Positions 8,754 through 17,152 of a stretch of DNA of 64,000 nucleotides are shown here, in pieces (within the stretch, counting starts at the first letter, position 1; each line of letters opens with the position of its first letter). A program made the translations under genes and the position numbers. The notes under the pieces were generated by a model that worked only from the letters and a program-made list of their open reading frames with translations, made no database searches and was not told the DNA's origin. Source of the stretch: CAVYTF01 sp963771435 (lineage in GTDB: Bacteria; Bacteroidota; Bacteroidia; Chitinophagales; Chitinophagaceae); NCBI GenBank assembly GCA_963771435.1, contig CAVYTF010000022.1:74533-138532 (forward strand). The letters are read 5' to 3'.

Positions 8754-8786
8754 AAAAAACTTCTTGAAGATCAAGAAGTTTTTTTT
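8754..8786 (+). terminator. intrinsic terminator after tRNA-Phe
   Basis: Perfect inverted repeat AAAAACTTCTTGA - AGA - TCAAGAAGTTTTT followed by more T, immediately 3' of the tRNA. It can work in both directions and also serves the convergent minus-strand gene ending at 8808. Confidence 0.85.
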
Positions 8787-8807
8787 ATCGTTTCAATTGA
8801 TAGAGGT

Positions 8808-9422
8808 TTAAGATCTTTTAAACTGAAACTTTTTCCCGATTCCTTCAAGAAATGTTTTTTTAACAATTAGATTTACCGGCTGCTCAGCAAGTTGATGAGA
8901 AATTTGAAAATTAAACCCCAAATCATGGTCTATTTTTATTTTACCAGCACCTGCTCTTAACTCTTTACTTTTATCGATGCAGGTTTTAAAATCTAAAGCA
9001 CGTTTAGAGAGTTCATTTATGAGCCTGAACCTTCGTACAAAAACAACCTCACAACTTTCTATATCTTCCTCTTTTGTGAGCTTTTTTATTCCTTCAATTA
9101 AATGTATGCTGAAAACAAATGCATATATCTCAGTGATTTTTTGAGAATCAAATAGCCACCCGTTTTTAATGGTTCCATTTTTTAGATAATCGATCTCCAG
9201 CGCAAAAGTTGGCAGGCCCTTATTTAAGTAGTGCAATTGAGCTTTTTCATCTACTTTAAAATTAACTCCTCCATCAGTTTCTAAAATAAGATCAACACCT
9301 AATAATTGGATTTTTTTGTCTGATATTCGATATGTTTTTAGGCTAGCCTTTGAATATTGCTTTGACAAAAAACTACCCAGATTTGCTTCCATTGCTATAT
9401 CGCTATCAAATAAGCTCATCAA
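8808..9422 (-). CDS. uncharacterised protein with PD-(D/E)XK nuclease-like motif
   Basis: A 204-residue soluble protein. Residues about 41-68 read GVDLILETDGGVNFKVDEKAQ: an aspartate, a short beta-hairpin, then D-E-K, which fits the PD-(D/E)XK catalytic pattern of restriction-endonuclease-fold proteins. It continues with LPTFALEIDYLKNGTIKNGW, a conserved-looking core. I recognise the general pattern but not a named family. It is a lone gene, convergent with tRNA-Phe, a common site for accessory insertions. Nuclease activity is inferred only from the motif; no methyltransferase is near. Confidence 0.6.
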   Translation of the reverse strand: MMSLFDSDIAMEANLGSFLSKQYSKASLKTYRISDKKIQLLGVDLILETDGGVNFKVDEKAQLHYLNKGLPTFALEIDYLKNGTIKNGWLFDSQKITEIYAFVFSIHLIEGIKKLTKEEDIESCEVVFVRRFRLINELSKRALDFKTCIDKSKELRAGAGKIKIDHDLGFNFQISHQLAEQPVNLIVKKTFLEGIGKKFQFKRS

Positions 9423-9517
9423 TAAAATTCAATTCTTTTAATAAGGGCCTCTATTTTTCAATGACCAGCAACTAATATATTGGTCATAAAGAATGTTGTG
9501 ATTTAAAGTTTTTTATT

Positions 9518-9832
9518 TTATAGATCGAAAAGGATGATAACGCCCGTTAAAATCGTCAGGATCAATCCTAAAAAGAAGAGAATATCGGCAATGCGCTCAA
9601 GCAATACCTGGTTGTTTTTTCGAAGAGACATATAAGAAAGAAAAGCCGACGCCATAAAAACTACAGCCGCAATGCCCATTACTTCATCTGCATAAGTTTC
9701 TATTCCTGTTTTGGTGACACGAAACAAAGAAACTACTGTTATTGATACAGCCAACATTGCAATGGAGCCATTGAAAATATGGTGGTCAATTTGCTTCATT
9801 TCTTTGTCTTGATTAAACTCTTTAATGCCCAT
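9518..9832 (-). CDS. small inner-membrane protein
   Basis: About 104 residues starting at MGIKEFNQDKEMKQIDHHIFNG; an earlier ATG at 9862 is possible. Three hydrophobic segments are visible: IAMLAVSITVVSLF, VMGIAAVVFMASAFL and ILFFLGLILTILTGVIIL. The N-terminus is hydrophilic. No family is recognised. The gene stands alone between the nuclease-like gene and the DUF892 gene. Confidence 0.6.
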   Translation of the reverse strand: MGIKEFNQDKEMKQIDHHIFNGSIAMLAVSITVVSLFRVTKTGIETYADEVMGIAAVVFMASAFLSYMSLRKNNQVLLERIADILFFLGLILTILTGVIILFDL

Positions 9833-9946
9833 TCTTTTTTTGCAAAGAGAATTAAATATCAATTACTCAAAATTAATTCTATACTAAAATAATACATGTA
9901 CATTAATATAAGATGCCGAGATTCTCTATTCCCCTTTTCCTAAAAT

Positions 9947-9975
9947 AAAAAAGCCGGATATGATCCGGCTTTTAA
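9947..9975 (-). terminator. intrinsic terminator of the DUF892 gene
   Basis: Inverted repeat AAAAGCCGGAT - ATG - ATCCGGCTTTT, 25 bp beyond the stop of the minus-strand gene at 10000. A and T tracts on both sides allow bidirectional use. Confidence 0.8.
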
Positions 9976-9999
9976 ATAAATCATTTTGAATAAATAAAA

Positions 10000-10575
10000 T
10001 TAATCTTCTTCCTGTTCTGCTACCGCCTGGTAGTTGATCTTGCTTTCAGCAATAGAACTTAGTAATTGGTCAGCTTCTTTTTCTTCACCTAAAGTGGTTT
10101 CAAGAAGTTGCGCAACATCATCTTTACCCAATGTTTTTGCAAGCTGTGCAAGTCCACCGTAAGTAGAAATTTCATAGTGCTCTACTTTTTGCCCTGCAAG
10201 AACGAGGCCTACATCCCTTGTTGCTGTGCCTTCTTCTGTATCGCCAATGATCTCTTCTCCTTCTTTTGTGATCCCATCCATGGCATCGCATTTTTTTGCC
10301 TGGGCTTTTTCTCCCATTAATTCAAATACCTGTTCCAGCCTGCTAACATGCGTTTTTGTTTGTTCCAGGTGGTCTCCAAAAGCTTGCTGCAATTCTGCTG
10401 TCGTAGCGGCTTTTTTCATTTTAGGAAGCGTTTTTACCAGCAGCTTTTCAGCCCAGTAAATGTCTTTTAATTCATCAATAAAAAATTCCTGCAATGCAGG
10501 ATCTGAAGATTTAGGCTCATTGCCTTTCATTTTTGAAGCAGTGGTACTGCCGTTTGTTGAATTTGTATTTTTCAT
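10000..10575 (-). CDS. DUF892 / YciE-YciF-like ferritin-like stress protein
   Basis: A 191-residue protein. After a low-complexity N-terminus (about 25 residues), PALQEFFIDELKDIYWAEKLL starts the DUF892 (PF05974) four-helix bundle. Carboxylate and histidine ligands are visible in ELKDIYWAEK, FGDHLEQTKTHVSRLE and QKVEHYEISTYG. The tail is acidic (AEQEED). Members are general-stress proteins of unclear activity. Neighbours include other small stress and membrane proteins, so this looks like a stress-response group. Confidence 0.9.
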   Translation of the reverse strand: MKNTNSTNGSTTASKMKGNEPKSSDPALQEFFIDELKDIYWAEKLLVKTLPKMKKAATTAELQQAFGDHLEQTKTHVSRLEQVFELMGEKAQAKKCDAMDGITKEGEEIIGDTEEGTATRDVGLVLAGQKVEHYEISTYGGLAQLAKTLGKDDVAQLLETTLGEEKEADQLLSSIAESKINYQAVAEQEED

Positions 10576-10789
10576 TTTAAAGTGGTTTTTTAATTAGCAA
10601 TATCTTCCTTTGTTTAAAATACTGTGCCAATATTATCTTCCCAAAAGTTATAGTTTATTATAGTTGAAAATGTAGAATGGGGTTGCTTATTAGAAGAAAT
10701 TTATACCCATATTTTTTTGCACTGCTTTATCCTTTATGCAGAAAGTATATGGCAGGGAAATTGGAAAAATAAAAAACAAAAGATAAAAA

Positions 10790-10960
10790 ATGAAAAAATT
10801 AACCCCATTAGCAGCCATTGCAGCAGCAGCCATTTTATTTTCAGGGTGCGAATTGATCGGCGGTATTTTTAAAGCAGGAGTTTGGGTGGGCGTTTTAATT
10901 GTAGTGGCTGTTATAGCCCTTATCATTTTTATAATAGCAAAAGCCGGAGGCAAAAGCTAA
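10790..10960 (+). CDS. small lipoprotein with one membrane segment
   Basis: A 56-residue gene starting MKKLTPLAAIAAAAILFSGC, a lipoprotein signal with lipobox FSGC. The mature part is short and dominated by a hydrophobic helix (VWVGVLIVVAVIALIIFIIAKA) ending AGGKS. Similar tiny lipoproteins are common in Chitinophagaceae and are often annotated phosphatidate cytidylyltransferase; at this length that enzyme function cannot be right. Its stop lies two bases from the stop of the convergent iron-permease-like gene. Confidence 0.75.
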   Translation: MKKLTPLAAIAAAAILFSGCELIGGIFKAGVWVGVLIVVAVIALIIFIIAKAGGKS

Positions 10961-10962
10961 CT

Positions 10963-11460
10963 CTATTTTTCCGGGTTTATCTTTTGTTCCATTTCCAGTT
11001 CTGCTTCCATCTCTTCTTTAAAGTTATGGTCTACATGCATTTCGTCAATGGAATGTGATTGACGCAGGCTGTCCTCCCTCTTAGTGAAGTCGCTTATTTT
11101 ACTGTAGTATTTCTGGATTATCCGCAATTCATCTTCCGTCATGTCTTCCACATTCACCAGGCGGTTACTTGCATTTTCATGCGCTGCAACCAGTTCATTC
11201 AGCTTTAATTGTATAGCCAAAGAATCTTTATTCTGAGCTTTTTGAATGAGAAAGACCATCAAAAAAGTGATAATGGTAGTGCCGGTATTGATGATCATTT
11301 GCCAGGCATCAGAATAATGAAACATAGGGCCGGTTGCGCCCCAAACAACTACCAATACAAATGCAACAATAAAGGCAGGAGTGGTTCCTGTGGCTTTGCT
11401 TACCGCCATAGCAAAGTTTTCAAAAAAGTGAACTTTCTTTTTTGGACTTGAATTATTCAT
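10963..11460 (-). CDS. low-affinity iron permease family protein (PF04120)
   Basis: A 165-residue membrane protein. The N-terminal FFENFAMAVSKATGTTPAFI and the two helices FIVAFVLVVVWGATGP and IINTGTTIITFLMVFLIQ match the low-affinity iron permease family, followed by QNKDSLAIQLKLNELVAAHENASN and an acidic tail. Despite the family name, iron transport is shown only for the fungal founder; bacterial members may act otherwise. It is followed upstream by the DUF1328 gene on the same strand, 9 bp away. Confidence 0.88.
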   Translation of the reverse strand: MNNSSPKKKVHFFENFAMAVSKATGTTPAFIVAFVLVVVWGATGPMFHYSDAWQMIINTGTTIITFLMVFLIQKAQNKDSLAIQLKLNELVAAHENASNRLVNVEDMTEDELRIIQKYYSKISDFTKREDSLRQSHSIDEMHVDHNFKEEMEAELEMEQKINPEK

Positions 11461-11469
11461 GTGAGTAAA

Positions 11470-11631
11470 TTATATCCCTCTCCGTCCTAAAATGAAGGAG
11501 AGCAACACCAGCACAATGAAAATATAGAAAATGATCTTGGCTATATAGGCTGCACTTGCTGCAATGCCTGTGAAACCGAATATAGCAGCTACTATGGCAA
11601 TTACTAAAAAGATAAGGGTCCAGCGTAACAT
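11470..11631 (-). CDS. DUF1328 small membrane protein (YtjA-like)
   Basis: A 53-residue gene: MLRWTLIFLVIAIVAAIFGF then TGIAASAAYIAKIIFYIFIV and a basic end LGRRGI. Two transmembrane helices with the GFTGIA turn define DUF1328 (PF07043). It lies 9 bp upstream of the iron-permease-like gene on the same strand and probably shares its transcript. Function unknown; members are often stress-induced. Confidence 0.88.
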   Translation of the reverse strand: MLRWTLIFLVIAIVAAIFGFTGIAASAAYIAKIIFYIFIVLVLLSFILGRRGI

Positions 11632-11773
11632 AATTTTAAGTTTTTAGATTAATAATGGGTAATGGAATGCACAAAGCATACCAATTAGTTTATAGTTTAT
11701 AGTTTATAGTTTGCGGTTTGTAGTAAGAACGAAGTGGCGTAGGTTTTGTAAAATTTGAAACACAAAAGAAATC

Positions 11774-12499
11774 ATGCCCGAAGGCCCAAGCATAGTGATA
11801 CTGAAAGAAGCCGTGCAGCAGTTTGAAGGAGAAAAGATCTTTCACGCACATGGCAATGCCAAAATAGATATGGGCTTGCTGCAGGGGCAAAAAGTGCATT
11901 TTAAAACATGGGGCAAACATTTCCTTATTTGTTGCAAGGCTGCCACAGTGCGGGTGCATTTTCTTATGTTCGGGTCTTATACCATTAACGAAAAAAAGGA
12001 CAGGGCACCACGGCTTTCGCTGGAGTTTAAAAACGGGGAGCTGAATATTTACACCGCTGCCGTAAAACTGCTGGAAGGCAGCCCCGATAAAATATATGAC
12101 TGGAGTGCCGATATAATGAACGATGCCTGGAACCCCAGGAAAGCAAAACAAAAATTAAAAGAAAACCCTGACATGTTTGCCTGCGATGCCCTGCTTGACC
12201 AGCAGATATTTTCCGGTGTGGGGAATATTATAAAGAACGAAGTGCTGTTTCGCATAAAGGTGCACCCGGAGAGCGTGGTGAGCGGGTTACCCGCAAAGCA
12301 ATTGAACAGCTTAGTGAAAGAGGCGCGCAACTACAGCTTTGATTTTTTGGAATGGAAAAAAGCTTTTGAGCTGAAACAGCATTGGCTTGTTTATAATAAA
12401 AAGACCTGCCCCCGCTGCCACATACCCCTCATTAAAAAACAATTGGGCAAAAACAAACGCCGCAGTTTCTTCTGCAATAATTGCCAGGTATTGTATTGA
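11774..12499 (+). CDS. Fpg/Nei family DNA glycosylase (endonuclease VIII-like)
   Basis: A 241-residue base-excision repair enzyme. After Met removal, Pro2-Glu3 of MPEGPSIV form the catalytic N-terminus. The H2TH region is LLDQQIFSGVGNIIKNEVLF, and a C-terminal zinc finger is seen in CPRCHIPL...FFCNNCQ. The PEGPS start and overall length fit the Nei branch rather than MutM, where PELPE is usual. It probably removes oxidised pyrimidines. It precedes array B and is convergent with ligD, a neighbouring repair gene. Confidence 0.9.
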   Translation: MPEGPSIVILKEAVQQFEGEKIFHAHGNAKIDMGLLQGQKVHFKTWGKHFLICCKAATVRVHFLMFGSYTINEKKDRAPRLSLEFKNGELNIYTAAVKLLEGSPDKIYDWSADIMNDAWNPRKAKQKLKENPDMFACDALLDQQIFSGVGNIIKNEVLFRIKVHPESVVSGLPAKQLNSLVKEARNYSFDFLEWKKAFELKQHWLVYNKKTCPRCHIPLIKKQLGKNKRRSFFCNNCQVLY

Positions 12500-12599
12500 A
12501 AAAAGATGTTGTTACTAACACCTTCGGGGTTAATCCCTTTCATAAATCACTTCATACCCCCCAAAACCCCGACTTTGCAGCTTTTCACTCAAAGTTTGT

Positions 12600-12830
12600 A
12601 AAGTTTACGGCAAAAGCTACAAAGTCAGAGGCAAACTTTATAAAGAAAAAGATTTTCCTTGTAAAGAAAAAGGAAAACCTTGTAAAGTTTTCGGGAAAAG
12701 CTGCAAAGTTTAAGGCAAACTCCGTAAAGAAAATGATTTTCTTTATAAAGAAAACGATTTTCTCTGGAAAGAAAATGAATTACTTTACAAAGTTTGAGTG
12801 AAAAGCTGTAAAGTCTGCCTTGCGGGCTGT
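12600..12830. repeat. 21-bp tandem repeat array B (11 units)
   Basis: Eleven units, each exactly 21 bp and each starting aaag, begin at 12600 and then every 21 bp to 12810. The sequence after aaag varies between a gaaaa...tttt type and a ttt...gcaaa type. One plus frame (12481-12801) happens to stay open and gives lysine-rich heptads (VKFTAKA, IKKKIFL), because no stop occurs in the unit, but there is no convincing start. It fills the spacer between the convergent glycosylase and ligD genes. Confidence 0.93.
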
Positions 12831-12880
12831 AAAATGGTTTTATGTTCTTTAAAAGGAAAATTTACTACTCGAAATATCCC

Positions 12881-14800
12881 TCACGATAACTTCTTCAAGC
12901 ATTTCCCCAGGTCAACGCCTTTTTTTAATACGTCGGCAAACAGGTCGCCCGTTTTTTCAAGGCGCGCGTGTATGTTTTGCATGGTAAACTGCGATGGGTG
13001 CAGCCCTTTTTTCACCTCCTTCCACTCCAGCGGCGTGCTAACGGTAGCGCCCGGTTTTGGCCTCAGGCTGTAGGCGCAGGCGAGCGTTTGCCCCCTGCGG
13101 TTTTGCAGGTAATCAATGTAAATTTTCCGGTCGCTGCGTTTGGAGAGTGAGCGTGTGAGGGTAGTGGTGTCGGGCAACTGTTCGTTGGCAAGGGTGGCGA
13201 TGATGTGCGCGAAATCTTTTACCTGTTCAAAAGGATATTTATCGCCCATGGGCACGTACACATGCAGGCCGGTGGCGCCGGAGGTTTTGCAATAGCAGGG
13301 GGCGCCCGCTTTGTCCAGCACGCTTTTCACCACGATGGCGGTTTCTATCACCTCGTCGAACGTGTTTTTATCCGAAGGGTCAATGTCAATGACCATGTAC
13401 GTGGGGTTTTCAATTTTTACGGAAGTGGAGAACCAGGGGTTCATCTCGATGCAGCCGAGGTTGGCGATGTAAATGAGCGAAGCCGCATCGTTGCACATGA
13501 TGTAGTGAATGGTTTTGTTGTTGGAGTCCGAATGAACATTTATTTTCTCCACCCATTCAGGGGCGCTTGCACCGGCGTCTTTCTGGAAAAAGCCATCGTC
13601 GGTAATGCCGTTGGGGTTTCGTTTCAGCGAGAGGGGGCGGTTTTTAAGATAGGGTAGAATGTAAGGCGCAATGGTTTTGTAATATTCTATCATGTCGCCT
13701 TTGGTATATTTTTCTTCCGGCCAGAATATCTTGGAAACATTGCTCAGCGGCACGGTGCGGTTGCCTATCACCACTTCATTTTCTGTTTCCATTTTGGCAG
13801 CCTCTTTCAGTGTCTCTAACGGTTTAGGCTCTTCGTTTGTTTTTTTCACTTGTGTAGTTTTTTTGTCGTTTCGTAAACCCATATAAACAGGGTGGCGCAG
13901 CAGGCCATCTTTTGTTACTTCTGTAAAATGCAATTGGCAAACCAGCTTTGGTTTTATCCAGGTAACGGGCATGTTCACTTTCACCTTCTCTTTAAAAGGA
14001 GATTTATTGGTGATGAGCGGCTGCATTTTATCCCACAATTCCTTCAAACCTTTCTGGTCGAAGCCTGTGCCGGTATGGCCCATGTATTTTAATTCATTGC
14101 CGTCATATTGCCCCAGTACCAGCGCCCCAAAATATTTGCGGCTGTTGCGCGGTTCCGTGTAGCCAACAATAATACCCTCGCGGGAATTTTGGTGTTTTAT
14201 TTTCAACCATTCCTTACTTCTGGAACCGCAGAAATATTCGCTGTCAATTTTTTTGGCGATGATGCCTTCCAGATCTTTTTCCACCGCAAACTTAAACATA
14301 CCGATGCCTGTTTCGGCAACATGGTCGCAGTAGCGTACCGACTCGTTTTTGTTTTGCTCCAGCAGGTCTTTCAGCAATTCTTTTCTTTGCAACAAGGGAA
14401 AATGGCGCACATCTTTTTTGTCGAGGAACAACAGGTCGAACACATAATAAACAAGGGGCAGGTTGGTATTATCTTCATAATGTTGCAGCTTCTGAAAGCT
14501 TGGTTTGCCATTCTCATCCAGCAGAACTATCTCGCCGTCAAGCACTGCATTGTGCTTAATGTCTTTCAGTGCATCTGCAATAACTGGAAATTTTTCGCTG
14601 AAAGAAAGCCCGTTACGGGAGTATAATCTTGGTTTATCATTGATTTCTGCAATGGCGCGGTACCCATCCCACTTTATTTCAAATATCCATTGTTTATCGT
14701 CGAAAGCCTTATCGACCAAAGTCGCAAGCATGGGGGTATAATAATCTGTAAACTTTTGCGAAGCGGCGGGGAAGCGGATATTTATCCTGCGGGGAGTCAC
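12881..14800 (-). CDS. ligD: LigD ligase and polymerase domains (probably same gene as 14797-15384)
   Basis: A 639-residue reading frame. The ATP-dependent ligase domain (about 15-320) has the nucleotidyl-lysine motif EIKWDGYR and the later motif EGIIAKK. The archaeo-eukaryotic primase-like polymerase domain (about 350-630) shows SNVSKIFWPEEKYTKGDMIEYY and the catalytic DIDPSD. PE-LIG-POL is the order of single-chain LigD proteins. The upstream PE frame ends here only because of an A9 run (T9 at 14810-14818); one extra A would make a continuous protein. The frames overlap by four bases. LigD with Ku repairs double-strand breaks by non-homologous end joining. Confidence 0.92.
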   Translation of the reverse strand: MTPRRINIRFPAASQKFTDYYTPMLATLVDKAFDDKQWIFEIKWDGYRAIAEINDKPRLYSRNGLSFSEKFPVIADALKDIKHNAVLDGEIVLLDENGKPSFQKLQHYEDNTNLPLVYYVFDLLFLDKKDVRHFPLLQRKELLKDLLEQNKNESVRYCDHVAETGIGMFKFAVEKDLEGIIAKKIDSEYFCGSRSKEWLKIKHQNSREGIIVGYTEPRNSRKYFGALVLGQYDGNELKYMGHTGTGFDQKGLKELWDKMQPLITNKSPFKEKVKVNMPVTWIKPKLVCQLHFTEVTKDGLLRHPVYMGLRNDKKTTQVKKTNEEPKPLETLKEAAKMETENEVVIGNRTVPLSNVSKIFWPEEKYTKGDMIEYYKTIAPYILPYLKNRPLSLKRNPNGITDDGFFQKDAGASAPEWVEKINVHSDSNNKTIHYIMCNDAASLIYIANLGCIEMNPWFSTSVKIENPTYMVIDIDPSDKNTFDEVIETAIVVKSVLDKAGAPCYCKTSGATGLHVYVPMGDKYPFEQVKDFAHIIATLANEQLPDTTTLTRSLSKRSDRKIYIDYLQNRRGQTLACAYSLRPKPGATVSTPLEWKEVKKGLHPSQFTMQNIHARLEKTGDLFADVLKKGVDLGKCLKKLS

Positions 14801-15384
14801 TGCAGGTGCTTTTTTTTTAAACCGGCCTCTTTCACTTTTTCAGAAACAGTGTCTTCGCTGTTGTAAGGTTTATCTGTCGCGAATTCATCTTTGTGTTTTA
14901 TCAAAAGCCAACTATTGTTTTTTGAACTGGTATCATTTTTTAAATGCACCAAAACGAATTCGCCTTTTAGTTTTTTTCCTTCCAGGGAAAATTTCATTTC
15001 TCCTTTGTGAAGGCCTGCGAGTGCTTGTTTTTCTGTGATGGGTTCGTGCTTTTCATTCACCGGAGTAAAGGAACCTTTGTCCCACACAATCACATTACCT
15101 GCGCCATAATTCCCTTCGGGGATATTGCCTTCAAAATGTATATAACTTACGGGATGGTCTTCCACCATCATTGCCAATCTTTTATCTTTTGGATTAAGGG
15201 ATGGCCCTTTGGGAACAGCCCAGCTTTTCAACACCCCATCCAGCTCCAGCCTGAAATCATAATGCAGGTGAGAGGCATGGTGGCGCTGCACTACAAAGCG
15301 AAAATCTTTGTTTATTTCTGCCTTCCCTTCGGGTTCGGAAGTGGCTTTAAAGTTTCTCTTTTGGTTATATTTCTCTAATGACAT
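14797..15384 (-). CDS. ligD: LigD 3'-phosphoesterase (PE) domain
   Basis: Starting at MSLEKYNQKRNF (15384), right after the ku stop (TGATATG), this 195-residue frame holds the LigD PE domain: FRFVVQRHHASHLHYDFRLE with the metal-binding His-His/Asp set, VEDHPVSYIHFEGNIPEGNYGAG, and FVLVHLKNDTSSKNNSWLLIKHKD. It trims 3' phosphates and ribonucleotides before ligation. The frame runs into a stop just after nine adenines (GLKKKHLQ stop). The alternative frame continues as GLKKKAPAVTPRRIN into the ligase, so this is most likely the N-terminus of one LigD chain. Confidence 0.9.
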   Translation of the reverse strand: MSLEKYNQKRNFKATSEPEGKAEINKDFRFVVQRHHASHLHYDFRLELDGVLKSWAVPKGPSLNPKDKRLAMMVEDHPVSYIHFEGNIPEGNYGAGNVIVWDKGSFTPVNEKHEPITEKQALAGLHKGEMKFSLEGKKLKGEFVLVHLKNDTSSKNNSWLLIKHKDEFATDKPYNSEDTVSEKVKEAGLKKKHLQ

Positions 15385-15385
15385 A

Positions 15386-16162
15386 TCAGGATGCTTTACG
15401 CTTGCTATTATTTCCAAGGCTTGCTTTTAACTGCGACATTAAATCGGTAGCTGTTGAATGCACCACATGCATGTGCGGGGCAGCAGGCTTCTTGCCTTTG
15501 GCTTTAGCCTCAATGAGTTTCATTAATTCAGCAGAATAAGTGTCTTTGTATTTCGATATATCAAAGTCGCCGGTGAGTTTGTTTATGAGCTCAATAGCCA
15601 TTTTCATTTCGGCGGGCTTGCTTGATGAAGTGGGGATATTCAGGCTATCGGTCTTTCTTATTTCTTCATCAAACCTGATCCTGTTTACTACAAGCACATT
15701 GTCCATAGCCTTTATAATGCAGAGGCTTTCTTTGCTACGCATGACGAAGGTGCCAAGCCCGGCTTTATTTGTTTTACCAAGGGCATCCCGTAGAAGGGCA
15801 TAAGCCTTTACGCCTGATTTATCCGGTTCGAGGTAATAAGGCATTTCAAAATAAACGCTGTCAACATCAGTGACATTTATAAATTCAGCTATTTCTATGA
15901 TCTTGCTTTTTTCAGGGCTGGCCTTGGCGAAATCCTCATCGGTAAGAACAACATAGCGCTCATCTATCTTGTAACCCTTTACTATATTGTCATACGCTAC
16001 CTCCTTGCCTGTGTTCTCGTTCACCCTTTTGAACTTGATGTTTGCATGGTCTTTCTTATCGAGCATGTCAAGGTCAAGGTCGCTGGACTGGGTAGCGCTG
16101 TACATTTTTACGGGTATGTTTACAAGGCCAAAGCCAATGGCGCCTGTCCAGATCGCTTTCAT
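15386..16162 (-). CDS. ku: bacterial Ku protein (non-homologous end joining)
   Basis: A 258-residue Ku homodimer subunit. The start MKAIWTGAIGFGLVNIPVKMY is diagnostic for bacterial Ku, and the core includes VYFEMPYYLEPDKSGVKAYALLRDAL. The C-terminal extension is short and basic (GNNSKRKAS), which in other species recruits LigD. It is first in the ku-ligD operon, with two bases between its stop codon and the PE-domain start. Confidence 0.96.
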   Translation of the reverse strand: MKAIWTGAIGFGLVNIPVKMYSATQSSDLDLDMLDKKDHANIKFKRVNENTGKEVAYDNIVKGYKIDERYVVLTDEDFAKASPEKSKIIEIAEFINVTDVDSVYFEMPYYLEPDKSGVKAYALLRDALGKTNKAGLGTFVMRSKESLCIIKAMDNVLVVNRIRFDEEIRKTDSLNIPTSSSKPAEMKMAIELINKLTGDFDISKYKDTYSAELMKLIEAKAKGKKPAAPHMHVVHSTATDLMSQLKASLGNNSKRKAS

Positions 16163-16267
16163 TATGATGGTTTTATTATGTTTTACTTAGAAATTCTGTG
16201 CCAGTAAAAGAAGGAATAAAGTTATTGTTATTATGGCAGAATGGAGGCAAAATAAGGTTGTTAATAT

Positions 16268-16333
16268 AGTTGAGTGGGGGTGAGTGAACATTGAGTGGGA
16301 ATTGAGTGGGCATTACATGGACATTACAAGGGA
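16268..16333. repeat. 11-bp tandem repeat upstream of ku (6 units)
   Basis: Six consecutive 11-bp units (16268, 16279, 16290, 16301, 16312, 16323), of which the fourth and fifth read attgagtgggc and attacatggac. The same motif family occurs at 2046-2095. The rest of the spacer 16163-16578 shows no gene; 16330-16530 is purine-rich and unassigned. Confidence 0.75.
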
Positions 16334-16530
16334 ATAAAAGCGGGGTTTTTTGATGAATTTATTATAAATAGACTTAAAGTGATATGAAAATTCCGGAAGT
16401 ATTGGCAGAAGAGAGGTTTGGGATTGAAAAAAAGTTTAAGGTTTGAAAGAAATAAAAGATTTAAGGTTTTCTAAGGGAAGTTCTTAAACAGGCGGGGAGA
16501 GAAATGTGGATTTTGTGCAACAAAAATAAA

Positions 16531-16560
16531 AAAGGGGGATAATAAATTATCCCCCCTTAC
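16531..16560 (-). terminator. intrinsic terminator of the His/Ala-rich protein gene
   Basis: Inverted repeat AGGGGGATAAT - AAA - TTATCCCCCCT followed on the minus strand by a T-rich run (TTTTTTATTTTT), about 20 bp after the stop at 16579. Confidence 0.85.
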
Positions 16561-16578
16561 AACATAAAAACTGTGAGC

Positions 16579-16836
16579 TTAACTCTTTGAAGAAGACCTC
16601 ATGCCCATGCCGTCGCCGTCCATATCTTCATCTTTCATGGTTCCGGATTTGTGAGCATGTTTTGTAGCGGCTTTTGCTGAATGTTCGGCAGCTTTAGTCT
16701 GATGACCATGGGCTGCCTGTCCGTGGCTAGCTGCCTTTTCATTGTTGCCCGCTGATGAATGTTTAGCGGCTTCGCGATGATGTTTTGCGGCTTCGTCGTT
16801 GTGACGAGCGGCTTCTTCATGATGTTTTGTAGGCAT
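16579..16836 (-). CDS. small His/Ala/Lys-rich repetitive protein
   Basis: An 85-residue protein made of imperfect helical repeats such as HHEEAARHNDEAAKHHREAAKH, with periodic AAKH, and a tail rich in Asp, Met and Ser. Similar short proteins are frequent in Chitinophagaceae. No enzymatic motif is present. Histidine density could indicate metal binding and the pattern suggests a long amphipathic helix; both are inferences. The spacer 16837-17152 upstream holds nothing I can name. Confidence 0.75.
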   Translation of the reverse strand: MPTKHHEEAARHNDEAAKHHREAAKHSSAGNNEKAASHGQAAHGHQTKAAEHSAKAATKHAHKSGTMKDEDMDGDGMGMRSSSKS

Positions 16837-17152
16837 AATCGTTTGTTTTTAAATTAAATTAATAGTTCTATCTATTCAAAAGAAATGCCGAAAGGGAAAG
16901 GGGTATTGAAATAGAGCCCATTTGATAAAATATTATGAAAGAAGGATGGAAAGAAATGACAATTAAAACTAAACAATAGAATATGTACACATAGAAACAA
17001 TACAAAATGTACTTACTGAAATAAACCGCTATATTTGGTATTGGAACGATGCAGGAAAAGAGTTTGAGGGTCATTTATGAAATCAGGCTTTAGATAACAA
17101 ACATGCGTCAATTAAGAGTTGGCTGCAATGCGTAAATTGACACACCACGAAA

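Noticed and set aside
12481..12801. Open frame of 106 codons with lysine-rich heptads across array B
   Set aside because: The frame is open only because the 21-bp unit (seven codons) has no stop; no start context, overlaps the end of the glycosylase gene, and the arrays A, D and E are closed in all frames.
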